IMG/VR virus record: IMGVR_UViG_3300044999_000048
Coordinates: 1-53,709 of that record
From: a virus
Direction: 5' to 3' (one strand)
DNA: 53,709 nt
Both the position numbers and the translations under genes were made by a program. The notes below the pieces were generated by a model. The model was given only the letters and a program-made list of their open reading frames with translations. It did not search any database and was not told where the DNA came from. Shown piece by piece: positions 1-6,612 of the stretch. Each line of letters opens with the position of its first letter. The stretch's first letter is position 1.

Positions 1-1305
1 CTTCGCTAGTTCACGCAAAAACGCAGCACCAAGGTACTTCGAGCACTCCGCCTGGCTCTTCACAATCCGCTCGAGCGCTGAATTGTCATCCCGGTTGTCC
101 AAAATTCGCAGGAACGCCAGCAAGTCTTTGACCTCTGCGCGATTAAAAAACGAGCACGCCCCTAACACAATATAGGGAATTTCCTTCCGGAACAGCGCTT
201 CCTCGAGCAGGCACGCTTGCCGATTGGTCCGGTAAAGAACAGCAAAGTCGCCCTCGCCTTTCGCACGCCACTTAGCGATAGAGTCCGTCACCCACTCCGC
301 TTCACCGTTGTCGGTCGCAAATTCCACAAATTCCGGCATTCCTTCAGTAGGCTCTGAATGTTTGCGGAACGGAAAAATCTTCTCCAAAAACCCCGCGATC
401 AACGAAGGACAGCCCGTGATGGTTTCCTTGTAGAGGCTTACAATATGAGGCAACGACCGGTAGTTGGTTGCCAGAAAAAACTTCTGGTGCTCCGGAAAAT
501 ATTTCCCAAAGTCTAGACAGATGCGGTAGTCAGCGCCTCGCCAACTGTAGATGGCTTGGTTGCTATCACAGACCGCTAGAAAGTTATCCTGGGGAGCCGC
601 AATAGCTTTAGCCACGCCCATCTGCACTTTATCGGTGTCATGGAATTCGTCGATCATCAGGTACTCACACCGCGCCTGCTCGGCCAGGAGTACCGCGCGC
701 TTGTCGCGCAGCAGGCGCCAGGCCAGAAAAATCATGTCGTCAAAGTCTAGGATCCCCAACTTTTGTTTCTCGGCCTCGAATAACGAATAGGCCAGCGCGT
801 ACACATCATTAGGGTCCTGAGCCAACGCCTGGTCGCAATCGATATCCTCGCGCTTTTTCAGGGAAATGTACGACCGCAAAATCTTGACGTGCAGCTTGGT
901 CCCGAGCTGCTCCCGGTTGCTGGCCGTCATCCGCAGAATTCTCGACGTCGCGGCCAGATCGATCGGCGCATAGGACAGTTTGAACGGCAACTGATTGCGA
1001 TTCCGCAGAATTAGTCGATAGCCAAGGCTGTGAAACGTTGAAATAGTGGCTTTTAGATCGTCCGGCTCCATGCCAATTAGCTTGCCAACACGCACACGCA
1101 TTTCCTCAGCCGCGTTGTTGGCAAAAGTAATCGCGAGAATCGAACGTACCGGATGGCCTTCGTGGATCAACCGAGCTACGCGATGCGTTAGAAGCCTCGT
1201 TTTACCGCTGCCCGGGCCCGCAACGCAAAGAGCCGCACCTTTATCGAACAGCGCAGCCTCACGCTGGTACTGGTCCAGCCCATCGAGATTGAATGCGGCG
1301 GTCAT
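1..1305 (-). CDS. UvrD/Rep/PcrA-like superfamily 1 DNA helicase (C-terminus cut by window)
   Basis: ATP-dependent 3'-5' DNA helicase of the UvrD/Rep/PcrA type; 435 residues are visible and the C-terminal part runs off the window. I read Walker A AGPGSGKT near residue 30, motif Ia TFANNAAEEM near 66, Walker B 'YLMIDEFHD' near 217, motif III-type 'DSNQAIYSWRGA' near 250 and 'ATNYRS' near 280, in the order expected for SF1A. The ATG overlaps the TGA of the preceding gene (ATGA), so translation is probably coupled. It ends the early minus-strand operon after recombination-type genes, which suggests phage replication or repair. The family call is firm; the exact phage role is inferred. Confidence 0.93.
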   Translation of the reverse strand, partial: MTAAFNLDGLDQYQREAALFDKGAALCVAGPGSGKTRLLTHRVARLIHEGHPVRSILAITFANNAAEEMRVRVGKLIGMEPDDLKATISTFHSLGYRLILRNRNQLPFKLSYAPIDLAATSRILRMTASNREQLGTKLHVKILRSYISLKKREDIDCDQALAQDPNDVYALAYSLFEAEKQKLGILDFDDMIFLAWRLLRDKRAVLLAEQARCEYLMIDEFHDTDKVQMGVAKAIAAPQDNFLAVCDSNQAIYSWRGADYRICLDFGKYFPEHQKFFLATNYRSLPHIVSLYKETITGCPSLIAGFLEKIFPFRKHSEPTEGMPEFVEFATDNGEAEWVTDSIAKWRAKGEGDFAVLYRTNRQACLLEEALFRKEIPYIVLGACSFFNRAEVKDLLAFLRILDNRDDNSALERIVKSQAECSKYLGAAFLRELAK

Positions 1306-1883
1306 AGATCGTCTAGCGCGTCTTGCGCCTGCGACTCCAGATTTGGAGTCGCTTGCTTGATGTCCTCTTCGAGGTCAACCACCGGGCTATCCGGAACTTC
1401 GACGGTGGCTTCATTAACTTCCGGTTGCCCGTTTTTCGGCTTTCCGGCCAGCCGTTTTTCCAGTTCGTCGCCGCCCAGGTGATCAAAACCTTTTACGTCA
1501 AACCGCAGCATTCCGCTTTCATCTGGAGCAACATTCACGAGAACTTTTCCGTGCAGCCCGGCAACCTCGTTACGCCGGATCGTTGGCTTGCCAGAGGCCA
1601 GCAACTCTTCCGGATAGCCGAATTTCTTCAAAAAGTACAGGCACCAGGACTGCGCCCGCGGATTCAGGTAAATCCGGAAGTTGAATTCCGTCCCTGTATG
1701 CGGATCCGGCTGACCGTTCGGAGGATCTTCCACGATGGCGTCCAGAAGCATATAAGGCTTCGTTTCACCCTCTTTGACCGATTCTCGAAACAGGCAGTTT
1801 TTTAGATACACGGTCCAGATGTGCATCCCAACTTCTACCTGCTTTTCAGACCACTGCGGTTGAAACTCTTCACGTTCGGCCAT
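1302..1883 (-). CDS. Phage early protein, possible DUF669-like/ssDNA-binding accessory
   Basis: 193 residues. A beta-rich core at about 15-150 ('YMLLDAIVEDPP', 'FRIYLNPRAQSW', 'GKVLVNVAPDE') is followed by an acidic tail. Length, acidic tail and position beside a recombination-type gene and a helicase resemble DUF669-type or OB-fold proteins of phage recombination modules; this is inference from layout. The start has a good SD (AGGAG, 6 nt) that overlaps the TAG of the upstream gene, and the stop overlaps the helicase ATG. A copy of the dispersed palindrome lies inside the 3' end and is read as TPNLES. Confidence 0.7.
   Translation of the reverse strand: MAEREEFQPQWSEKQVEVGMHIWTVYLKNCLFRESVKEGETKPYMLLDAIVEDPPNGQPDPHTGTEFNFRIYLNPRAQSWCLYFLKKFGYPEELLASGKPTIRRNEVAGLHGKVLVNVAPDESGMLRFDVKGFDHLGGDELEKRLAGKPKNGQPEVNEATVEVPDSPVVDLEEDIKQATPNLESQAQDALDDL
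1335..1348. repeat. Dispersed palindrome copy 1 (intragenic)
   Basis: CTCCAGATTTGGAG, one mismatch to the CTCCAAATTTGGAG consensus. The flanking GCGA/TCGC extends the arms to 9 bp. It lies within the coding sequence, about 28 nt before the helicase start, so it is not an SD copy. Confidence 0.75.
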
Positions 1884-1892
1884 TTCACTCTC

Positions 1893-2222
1893 CTAAGCCG
1901 TCGGCGGCTGATCGGAAACCGTGGCGAGCAGGTCCGCGTAGGCCGTTTCTACCGCCTTAAAGTCTGCAGAAAGCCCTTCGTTGCGCACAAACGCTGTGAC
2001 CGCGTTCATCCCGGTCGGCCAAGTCATTGCTGCGACCCGTTCGAGCGCGTTCAGGGCCACGATCTTTTGCCCCTCGGGCGCGCCCTTCAGGTCTTCGACC
2101 CGCAAGATACGCTTCAGGAAGAACACGAGTTGGTCGGGCGACGATTGCACCTTCGCCGCGAGTTCCCGGGCCCAGGTCTTGAGATCTTTCTTCTGCTTGC
2201 CGTTGGTGCCGGTCGGCTCCAT
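1893..2222 (-). CDS. Hypothetical early protein; probably the distal part of the upstream frame
   Basis: 109 residues from ATG 2222, no family recognised; predicted mostly helical. The start is doubtful: no clear SD precedes it. The same frame is open back to the amber codon ending the upstream gene at 2316, and the intervening codons encode a Pro/Ala/Lys linker (PAAKKQPPKETAQPAAQAAP) that continues the linker upstream of the stop. It may therefore be the C-terminal domain of a 398-codon protein read through TAG, or a gene split by a nonsense mutation. Its own stop is TAG, merged with the SD of the next gene. Confidence 0.6.
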   Translation of the reverse strand: MEPTGTNGKQKKDLKTWARELAAKVQSSPDQLVFFLKRILRVEDLKGAPEGQKIVALNALERVAAMTWPTGMNAVTAFVRNEGLSADFKAVETAYADLLATVSDQPPTA

Positions 2223-2315
2223 GGGCGGAATATTCGCCTTGGGAGGGCCCGAGGGCGCCGCTTGCGCGGCTGGCTGGGCAGTTTCCTTGGGCGGCTGTTT
2301 CTTAGCTGCAGGAGC

Positions 2316-3089
2316 CTAGGCAGGCGGAGATGTTGCAGCTTTTGCCGGCTGCGCGGGCGCTTGGGCAGGAGCGACAGTTCTCGGCTCTTCCGCCCCGGGC
2401 TCGAGATCTTCCATATCTTGTGTGAACAGACCAGAGCTGCGTGTGGCAGAAAGAACCGCGCTGACCTTTGAGCGCTTCAAGGACATCTTCAAAATTGTAT
2501 TTTTTGAGTCGCTCATGTCAGGATTCAAGACACGGCCTATCGTTTGCTCGGTAATCCGTTTATCGCCGTCCAAAAACTTTGATCCGCAACCACCTTTTTT
2601 GGCAAAACACAGCCAACCGCCTCCGTATTCTTCCCGGCCCTTAATGATGGCTTCGGCACCACACGCCGGACATTTCCGCTTTCCTTCCCGCCAGCGATAT
2701 TTGCTTTCGTAGGAATTGCAATTTCCGAGTCCAGACGCAACAAAAATGCCGGACCCTTTTTTGGTGAGGTTGCACTTCATCGTGTAATCAAACAAGCCAC
2801 GGTCGTAGTCCTCAACTTGTTGAACGATCACGTAATCGTCGGCAAGTCCGTAAATCTCACAAAGTTTGTCCGCGCCAGGCTTGTACAAAGTCGGTTTTTG
2901 CGTTCCAGGAATCACGCCATAGTCTTCATTTTCAACAAGGTATTCCTGAACAAACTCACGAAACTCTTTCAACCGTTGCTTGGCAACTGCCAGATTCATT
3001 ACTGGAGCAATCAGGTAAGCATCGGTATCCACCATGCGCTGAAGCTGTTGTCCACCAACTTCAACGATTGCCTCTTTCGGTGTACTCAT
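2316..3089 (-). CDS. Phage recombination-module protein with internal zinc ribbon
   Basis: 257 residues. The N-terminal half carries 'GTQKPTLYKPGADKLCEIYG'. A zinc ribbon follows (CPACGAE near 138, then the C..C pair in 'WLCFAKKGGCGSKF'). The C-terminal block has the form NTxLKM..KR.KVxAVLxATxxSGLFTQDMED, a motif I remember from uncharacterised proteins of phage recombination modules. The acidic TQDMED stretch is followed by a Pro/Ala/Gln-rich linker ending in TAG, after which the frame stays open into the next gene. Strong SD (AGGAGGAGG). The leader is a pentamer repeat array. A link to strand annealing is possible but unproven. Confidence 0.72.
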   Translation of the reverse strand: MSTPKEAIVEVGGQQLQRMVDTDAYLIAPVMNLAVAKQRLKEFREFVQEYLVENEDYGVIPGTQKPTLYKPGADKLCEIYGLADDYVIVQQVEDYDRGLFDYTMKCNLTKKGSGIFVASGLGNCNSYESKYRWREGKRKCPACGAEAIIKGREEYGGGWLCFAKKGGCGSKFLDGDKRITEQTIGRVLNPDMSDSKNTILKMSLKRSKVSAVLSATRSSGLFTQDMEDLEPGAEEPRTVAPAQAPAQPAKAATSPPA

Positions 3090-3109
3090 TTCTTCCTCCT
3101 CCTATAAAT

Positions 3110-3250
3110 TAAAACCATACCTCACCAAACCTTACCGCAGCCGACCTTAGCTTGCCGCACTATGCCTTACCAAACCACACCGTGGCTTACCTTGCCACAC
3201 CTGAACTTGGCAGACCAAAGCTCACCTCACCATAGCGTGCCGCACCGAAC
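3110..3250 (-). repeat. Degenerate pentanucleotide array 1 (GGYNN), leader of the 3089 gene
   Basis: Read on the minus strand, the 140 bp between the stop of the upstream gene and the SD of the 3089 gene split without a phase break into 28 five-base units such as GGTAG, GGTTC, GGTGC and GGCAC. Positions 1-2 are almost always GG (sometimes GC, GT or AG), position 3 is usually T or C, and 4-5 are free. The units are not copies of one sequence, only of one pattern. It ends 20 bp before the start codon. Confidence 0.85.
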
Positions 3251-3251
3251 C

Positions 3252-3860
3252 CTACCGCGAAACTTCAAACCTAGTGACAGCGTAACGACCAAATGTCGGA
3301 CGAAAATCTCCAACACCGATTAATCGTCCTCCTGCCTGGATCGTCTCGTTCAGCAACGCAGGAGAAATGTATTCAGGCAGCAAAACCTGAAAATCGAAAC
3401 CCACTCTCCAGCCAGAAAGAAGCCCGGGCCGATGACGAGTAATTCCGTTGCGCTGGATCATCACGCGCCGGCGATCAACAAAATCCCATTCTTTCTTGCC
3501 GACAGAGCACAGATCGGTAAGATTTGCGATTCCGGCCTTGAACAAATCCATAGCCGACTTACGTGGCGAGCGCGGGTCTTGCTTGTATTTCGCGGCGTTG
3601 ACTACCGTCATCCGAAAATATTCGGTTGGAATCGAAAGAAATCCTCTCTCGTCTCGGTAAACGTAAGATTCAAGGTCATCTTCCTTTTTGGCCTTGGAGC
3701 CTTTCGCAGCCTTCGATTTCGCGTCAATTCCATCAACCGACCAACGATGGAAAAGAAACGCAGCCGTGCCCTCGACTTCTATGTGCGCGATGTACGGAAC
3801 TTCAATTGCGCTTGCGCCATCGTTTGAAACATCGCTCAGAATTGCCGCCTTTTGTGTCAT
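3252..3860 (-). CDS. Conserved phage early protein of unknown function
   Basis: 202 residues from the ATG at 3860, chosen because a good SD (GGAGAGG, 8 nt) precedes it; upstream in-frame codons lie in repeat array 2 and give only Trp/Cys/Gly-rich noise. Features: 'AHIEVEGTAAFLFHRWSVD' near the N-terminus, a lysine-rich insert near 55-65, 'RMTVVNAAKYKQDPRSPRK' near 95 and 'GDFRPTFGRYAVTRFEV' at the end. I recall similar proteins beside zinc-ribbon recombination genes in other phages, but no function. First gene of the early minus operon behind promoter 4068-4096. Confidence 0.72.
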   Translation of the reverse strand: MTQKAAILSDVSNDGASAIEVPYIAHIEVEGTAAFLFHRWSVDGIDAKSKAAKGSKAKKEDDLESYVYRDERGFLSIPTEYFRMTVVNAAKYKQDPRSPRKSAMDLFKAGIANLTDLCSVGKKEWDFVDRRRVMIQRNGITRHRPGLLSGWRVGFDFQVLLPEYISPALLNETIQAGGRLIGVGDFRPTFGRYAVTRFEVSR

Positions 3861-3888
3861 TTTGTGATCCTCTCCGTTTTTAATTTGA

Positions 3889-4029
3889 CCACACCTTGCC
3901 AAGCCGAACCGCAGCCCACACGACCTGACCATGCCCGACCATACCGAACCGCACCCTGCCAATGCGGGCCATGCCACACACAACCAAAACCCGCCCAACC
4001 CTACACTGCCTCGCCTTACCTAACCACGA
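3889..4029 (-). repeat. Degenerate pentanucleotide array 2 (GGYNN), leader of the 3860 gene
   Basis: On the minus strand about 28 consecutive five-base units (GGTTA, GGTAA, GGCGA, GGCAG and so on, to GGTGT) stay in strict 5-bp phase. It sits between the dispersed palindrome at 4033 and the SD of the 3860 gene, i.e. in the 5' UTR if transcription starts at the 4068-4096 promoter. Same design and nearly the same unit number as array 1, but a different sequence. Confidence 0.85.
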
Positions 4030-4032
4030 CAT

Positions 4033-4046
4033 CTCCAAATTTGGAG
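4033..4046. repeat. Dispersed palindrome copy 2 (early leader)
   Basis: Perfect CTCCAAATTTGGAG, extended by one pair to TCTCC...GGAGA. It lies about 20 nt downstream of the -10 of the early minus promoter and directly before pentamer array 2, the position of an operator or a leader RNA element. Confidence 0.85.
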
Positions 4047-4067
4047 ACTTGCCTTGTCTGAATAAGG

Positions 4068-4096
4068 TTTTTACAGTGACGCTTGCTGTTTGTCAA
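4068..4096 (-). promoter_or_regulatory. Early minus-strand promoter (sigma70-like)
   Basis: On the minus strand TTGACA (4096-4091), a 17-bp spacer and TAAAAA (4073-4068). The spacer contains the CGCTTGCTGTTT motif. It would drive the 3860, 3089, 2222, 1883 and helicase genes, with a leader containing the palindrome and array 2. Confidence 0.65.
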
Positions 4097-4173
4097 GCAA
4101 AATTATCGCGGTTGCTGTTTTTAGGAAACTACACCAATTACCCGAATTGCCAAACCGTTCTCGCTTGCTGTAT
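4080..4173. promoter_or_regulatory. Triple operator-like motif CGSTTGCTGTWT
   Basis: Three same-orientation copies on the plus strand: CGCTTGCTGTTT at 4080-4091, CGGTTGCTGTTT at 4109-4120 and CGCTTGCTGTAT at 4162-4173. The first lies in the spacer of the minus promoter and touches its -35; the third overlaps the -10 of the plus promoter. A fourth exact copy is in the promoter at 51.7 kb and a variant at 50556-50567. The layout is that of repressor operators in a divergent switch region. Confidence 0.6.
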
Positions 4174-4176
4174 ATT
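4147..4176 (+). promoter_or_regulatory. Plus-strand promoter, probably leaderless
   Basis: TTGCCA (4147-4152), 18-bp spacer, TATATT (4171-4176). The ATG of the KGG-motif gene starts only 7 nt past the -10, where transcription would begin, and there is no SD, so the mRNA is probably leaderless. Confidence 0.6.
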
Positions 4177-4182
4177 GGCCGC

Positions 4183-4389
4183 ATGAGAAAGAAACCCAAA
4201 CAAGATATGGTCAAGCTTGGCGAAAGTGGCGGTCACGCCACGCTCAAGAAACGAGGACGGAAATTCTTCTCCGAAATCTCCAAGAGGCGTAAAAACTTTA
4301 GCGGCGGGCGCCCTCCTAAAGACAAGGAAAACCATCCGTTAGAAAAAGACAAGCCCCGACCATCCCAAGTAGACGCATACGAAGATTAG
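4183..4389 (+). CDS. Small basic KGG-motif-like protein
   Basis: 68 residues, very basic. The segment 'GESGGHATLKKRGRKFFSEI' resembles one unit of the KGG stress-induced motif (GGxAT..hG..FF..I), followed by 'GGRPPKDKE'. The ATG at 4183 was chosen over upstream starts because it fits the promoter 7 nt before it; the gene is probably translated leaderless. It ends in TAG two codons before the ATG of the HTH gene and in the same frame. First gene of the divergent plus block, so perhaps a small regulator; function unknown. Confidence 0.65.
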   Translation: MRKKPKQDMVKLGESGGHATLKKRGRKFFSEISKRRKNFSGGRPPKDKENHPLEKDKPRPSQVDAYED

Positions 4390-4392
4390 GAA

Positions 4393-4983
4393 ATGGAAAG
4401 TTACACGATCCCGGAATTCGCAAAAAAATACGGCTTCACCGTTCAAACCGTTTCCCGACAAATCGCACAAAATAACCTAAGCACCGTCACCGTTGATGGC
4501 GTGCTACACGTGTGGGATCCGTGGAGCGACCCTCAAACCGGCACGAACACAGCGGAAGACATCTACATGCTCCGCGGCGTTGAGGTGGCTGAGATCCTCG
4601 GCATCACCACCCGCGCGCTACGCTACCACGTTGCCGGCGGGGGAATGCCTGGGAAGGAATGTATTGGCGGGAAAATCGCTTGTGTGTGGATTGGGAAGCA
4701 GCGACGCTACTGCCTGGCCGACGTCCGGCGTTTTATTGCCGCTCGGATGGAGAAAAGAGTTGGTCGAAGCCGGGTGCGCGCGGGAATCGTCGAGTGGGCG
4801 CTCGAGCGACTCGCGAATCCGGAACAGTCCATCCCCAAAAATCCAAGAGCCGAGCCCGGGATTACCAAGTGTTCGGAAAACCACCGCCACGTTCGAACCG
4901 GCTACATCGTTGCAAAACAAGGACACAGCAGGAAAAAAGGAAGCGGCAAACTCCGCGCCGCTCTTAACCGGCCGCCAACCTAA
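4393..4983 (+). CDS. DNA-binding protein with two helix-turn-helix segments
   Basis: 196 residues. An excisionase/MerR-type HTH is seen at 4-25 ('YTIPEFAKKYGFTVQTVSRQ') and a second at about 58-80 ('LRGVEVAEILGITTRALRYH'); a basic C-terminal third follows. The SD is weak (AGGA close to ATG), so expression may depend on coupling to the preceding gene, which ends 3 nt upstream. As the only clear DNA-binding protein beside the divergent promoters, it is my best candidate to bind either the CGSTTGCTGTWT motif or the dispersed palindrome; this is inference. Confidence 0.75.
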   Translation: MESYTIPEFAKKYGFTVQTVSRQIAQNNLSTVTVDGVLHVWDPWSDPQTGTNTAEDIYMLRGVEVAEILGITTRALRYHVAGGGMPGKECIGGKIACVWIGKQRRYCLADVRRFIAARMEKRVGRSRVRAGIVEWALERLANPEQSIPKNPRAEPGITKCSENHRHVRTGYIVAKQGHSRKKGSGKLRAALNRPPT

Positions 4984-4994
4984 AAGGAGGTCCT

Positions 4995-5426
4995 ATGAAC
5001 CGTCGAGATTTGCTGAAGTCGCTTACTGCGTTGCCGGCGCTTGCGCCCCTGATACGCCTTGAGGAAAGCCCGACCAAACCAAAAAGTGAAGCGTCCTTTG
5101 AAGACTGGAAAATTCGCTGGTACGGGTGGTCAAAACCGGTGAATCAGCACGTTTTAATTGGCTATTGGTATGCCATCAACGAAAAAAGAAAGCTAATGGC
5201 CTACTCCTCTTGCCCGGGAAATGTGGGGTACATTTTTGAACTGCAATTGATGGATACCTGCGTTCAAGAAGACCAAATCATAATCCATCCAGATACGCCA
5301 ATTTTCGTCGCCGAAGAACAACAGAAAAAAGCCCTAGAAAAACTGATTCACTTTCTCAAGACGGAACAGCCACCCAATTCAGGCTTGAGAACGCGCACCG
5401 CATCACCCTTCAGCGGGAAATACTAA
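4995..5426 (+). CDS. Small protein with twin-arginine-like signal peptide
   Basis: 143 residues with a very strong SD (AAAGGAGG, 5 nt). The N-terminus, MNRRDLLKSLTALPALAPL, matches a Tat-type leader: RRDLLK, a short hydrophobic run, then proline. The mature part ('WYGWSKPVNQHVLIGYWYAI', then an aspartate-rich stretch) belongs to no family I know. A similar leader occurs on the gene at 48597-48956. It may act in the host envelope, for instance in immunity or exclusion; that is speculation based on co-transcription with the regulator. Its stop overlaps the convergent gene at 5423. Confidence 0.65.
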   Translation: MNRRDLLKSLTALPALAPLIRLEESPTKPKSEASFEDWKIRWYGWSKPVNQHVLIGYWYAINEKRKLMAYSSCPGNVGYIFELQLMDTCVQEDQIIIHPDTPIFVAEEQQKKALEKLIHFLKTEQPPNSGLRTRTASPFSGKY

Positions 5427-5632
5427 CCGGCCGCTGACGTAGAAGGCGGTAGAACGCCCTTCGAGTTGGCGATGATCGTATCCCAGGTTCGATCTGCGTC
5501 GTCTAAGATTTGCGCCGTTGTCTGCGTGTGCGAGTTTGACATCACGCCCTTGATATCGACGACCGTTTTCGCCAGCAAGCCTGCAAGCTGTTCTGCCAAA
5601 ATCACCAAGCCCATAATTTCTTTCGGATCCAT
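5423..5632 (-). CDS. Small hypothetical protein
   Basis: 69 residues; an N-terminal hydrophobic helix ('IMGLVILAEQLAGLLAKTVV') then a polar segment. Follows the lipoprotein gene by 5 nt, with the SD (AGGA) fused to that gene's TAG. Converges with the plus-strand gene, their ends overlapping by 4 nt. Pairing with the lipoprotein suggests an envelope role; no family recognised. Confidence 0.6.
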   Translation of the reverse strand: MDPKEIMGLVILAEQLAGLLAKTVVDIKGVMSNSHTQTTAQILDDADRTWDTIIANSKGVLPPSTSAAG

Positions 5633-5637
5633 GTTTC

Positions 5638-6054
5638 CTACTTTCCGGCTATGGCGTAAATAACGCTCAGAGCCCCTTCGGTACCCGTCAAAATCGTGCT
5701 AATCGTCAAGCGTGTGTTGGGATTCGAAATCCCGACGAGGTCTCGGTCGTTCAGTTGCTTGAAAGCGTCCAGAAAAGCGTTCACGACCGGCAAAATCTCC
5801 GTCGTGGTTTGGTTCGCCCGGATCGACGCATCGAGCGTTTTTCCCACCGTGGCAATTCGCACGAGATCAGCGTTAAGTTTGGCGCAGGTTGCCCCGTCAA
5901 TTTGTGGCGGGTTAGCGCTACAGGCAAGGGCAATCCCTTGCTGCGCGTCCGCCATGGCGTGACTGATCGTGTCAGAAGCGACCGCAAGGCCCTGAGCGCC
6001 TTTCGGACAACCGGAGAGCAGCAAGACAAGCGGCAGTAAAAACAGTTTCTTCAC
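5638..6054 (-). CDS. Phage lipoprotein
   Basis: 138 residues from a GTG start with SD GGAGG. A lipoprotein signal is clear: MKKLFLLPLVLLLSGC, with the lipobox cysteine at 16. The mature part is Ala/Thr-rich and predicted helical with two further cysteines ('ALACSANPP', 'DGATCAK'). It could be an outer-membrane spanin-type or superinfection-exclusion lipoprotein. It is longer than most o-spanins and far from the lysis genes at 36-37 kb, so I leave the role open. Confidence 0.75.
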   Translation of the reverse strand: MKKLFLLPLVLLLSGCPKGAQGLAVASDTISHAMADAQQGIALACSANPPQIDGATCAKLNADLVRIATVGKTLDASIRANQTTTEILPVVNAFLDAFKQLNDRDLVGISNPNTRLTISTILTGTEGALSVIYAIAGK

Positions 6055-6114
6055 GTTTCACCTCCCGGCGCACAGTATCACAGATCTGCGCTCGGAAAGA
6101 TGGAAAACATATCG

Positions 6115-6591
6115 CTATGTGTGGATGTCGCCATTCTGGATGAAGCCGTGCCAGTGACAGGCCGGATCGCTATGTGTGACTTGCAGCGACGGAGCGGCCG
6201 TCAACGTGTTCTCTTCGGCTGAGCCCGACCAGTTCCAGCAGGAACCAACTCCGCTATGTACGCAGGACTCGTAATTCACCGTCTGACCGGTCTTTGTATC
6301 CACGTAGGACCGCTGTACCTTCTGATTGCAGTTGCCCGCGGTAGTCCAGTTGTGAACGTGCCCGCATCCTGGGCAGCAAATCGCGTAACCTGCGATCGCT
6401 CCTTCCGGCTCGCCTTCGTTGTGATGCCAATGAATACGCCACACGTCGCCGGGTTCGGCTTTAGGAACAGCTTCCCATTCTTTCCTGTCTTCCTCAGAAA
6501 TTGGGCCCCAACTGTGATATGTCTCCAAGGTGTAACCGAAATTCTTAAGGTCAGCGAAATGCCAACCGTCAGTTCTGAAACGCATTTTCAT
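6115..6591 (-). CDS. Cys/His-rich protein, DUF6527-like
   Basis: 158 residues. Metal-binding look: 'CCPGCGHVHNW' near 75, further cysteines, and a C-terminal 'APSLQVTHSDPACHWHGFIQNG'. The layout (CPGCG, then SG..E.TL...PSL...C..HGFI.NG) resembles DUF6527 proteins of phages and mobile elements, function unknown. The SD is the GGAG arm of the dispersed palindrome, 5 nt before ATG. It directly follows the giant polyvalent gene. Confidence 0.65.
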   Translation of the reverse strand: MKMRFRTDGWHFADLKNFGYTLETYHSWGPISEEDRKEWEAVPKAEPGDVWRIHWHHNEGEPEGAIAGYAICCPGCGHVHNWTTAGNCNQKVQRSYVDTKTGQTVNYESCVHSGVGSCWNWSGSAEENTLTAAPSLQVTHSDPACHWHGFIQNGDIHT

Positions 6592-6596
6592 TGGGA

Positions 6597-6610
6597 CTCC
6601 AAATCTGGAG
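6597..6610 (-). repeat. Dispersed palindrome copy 3 (Shine-Dalgarno copy)
   Basis: On the minus strand CTCCAGATTTGGAG; GGAG ends 5 nt before the ATG at 6591. It fills most of the 21-bp gap between the giant gene and the next. Confidence 0.85.
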
Positions 6611-6612
6611 TT

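Noticed and set aside
3861-3998. N-terminal extension of the 3860 gene (Cys/Trp/Gly-rich)
   Set aside because: It is a translation of pentamer array 2; a good SD and ATG lie downstream.
3110-4029. Pentamer arrays as simple microsatellites
   Set aside because: Units are not identical; only the GG/GC positions recur, so slippage alone does not explain them.
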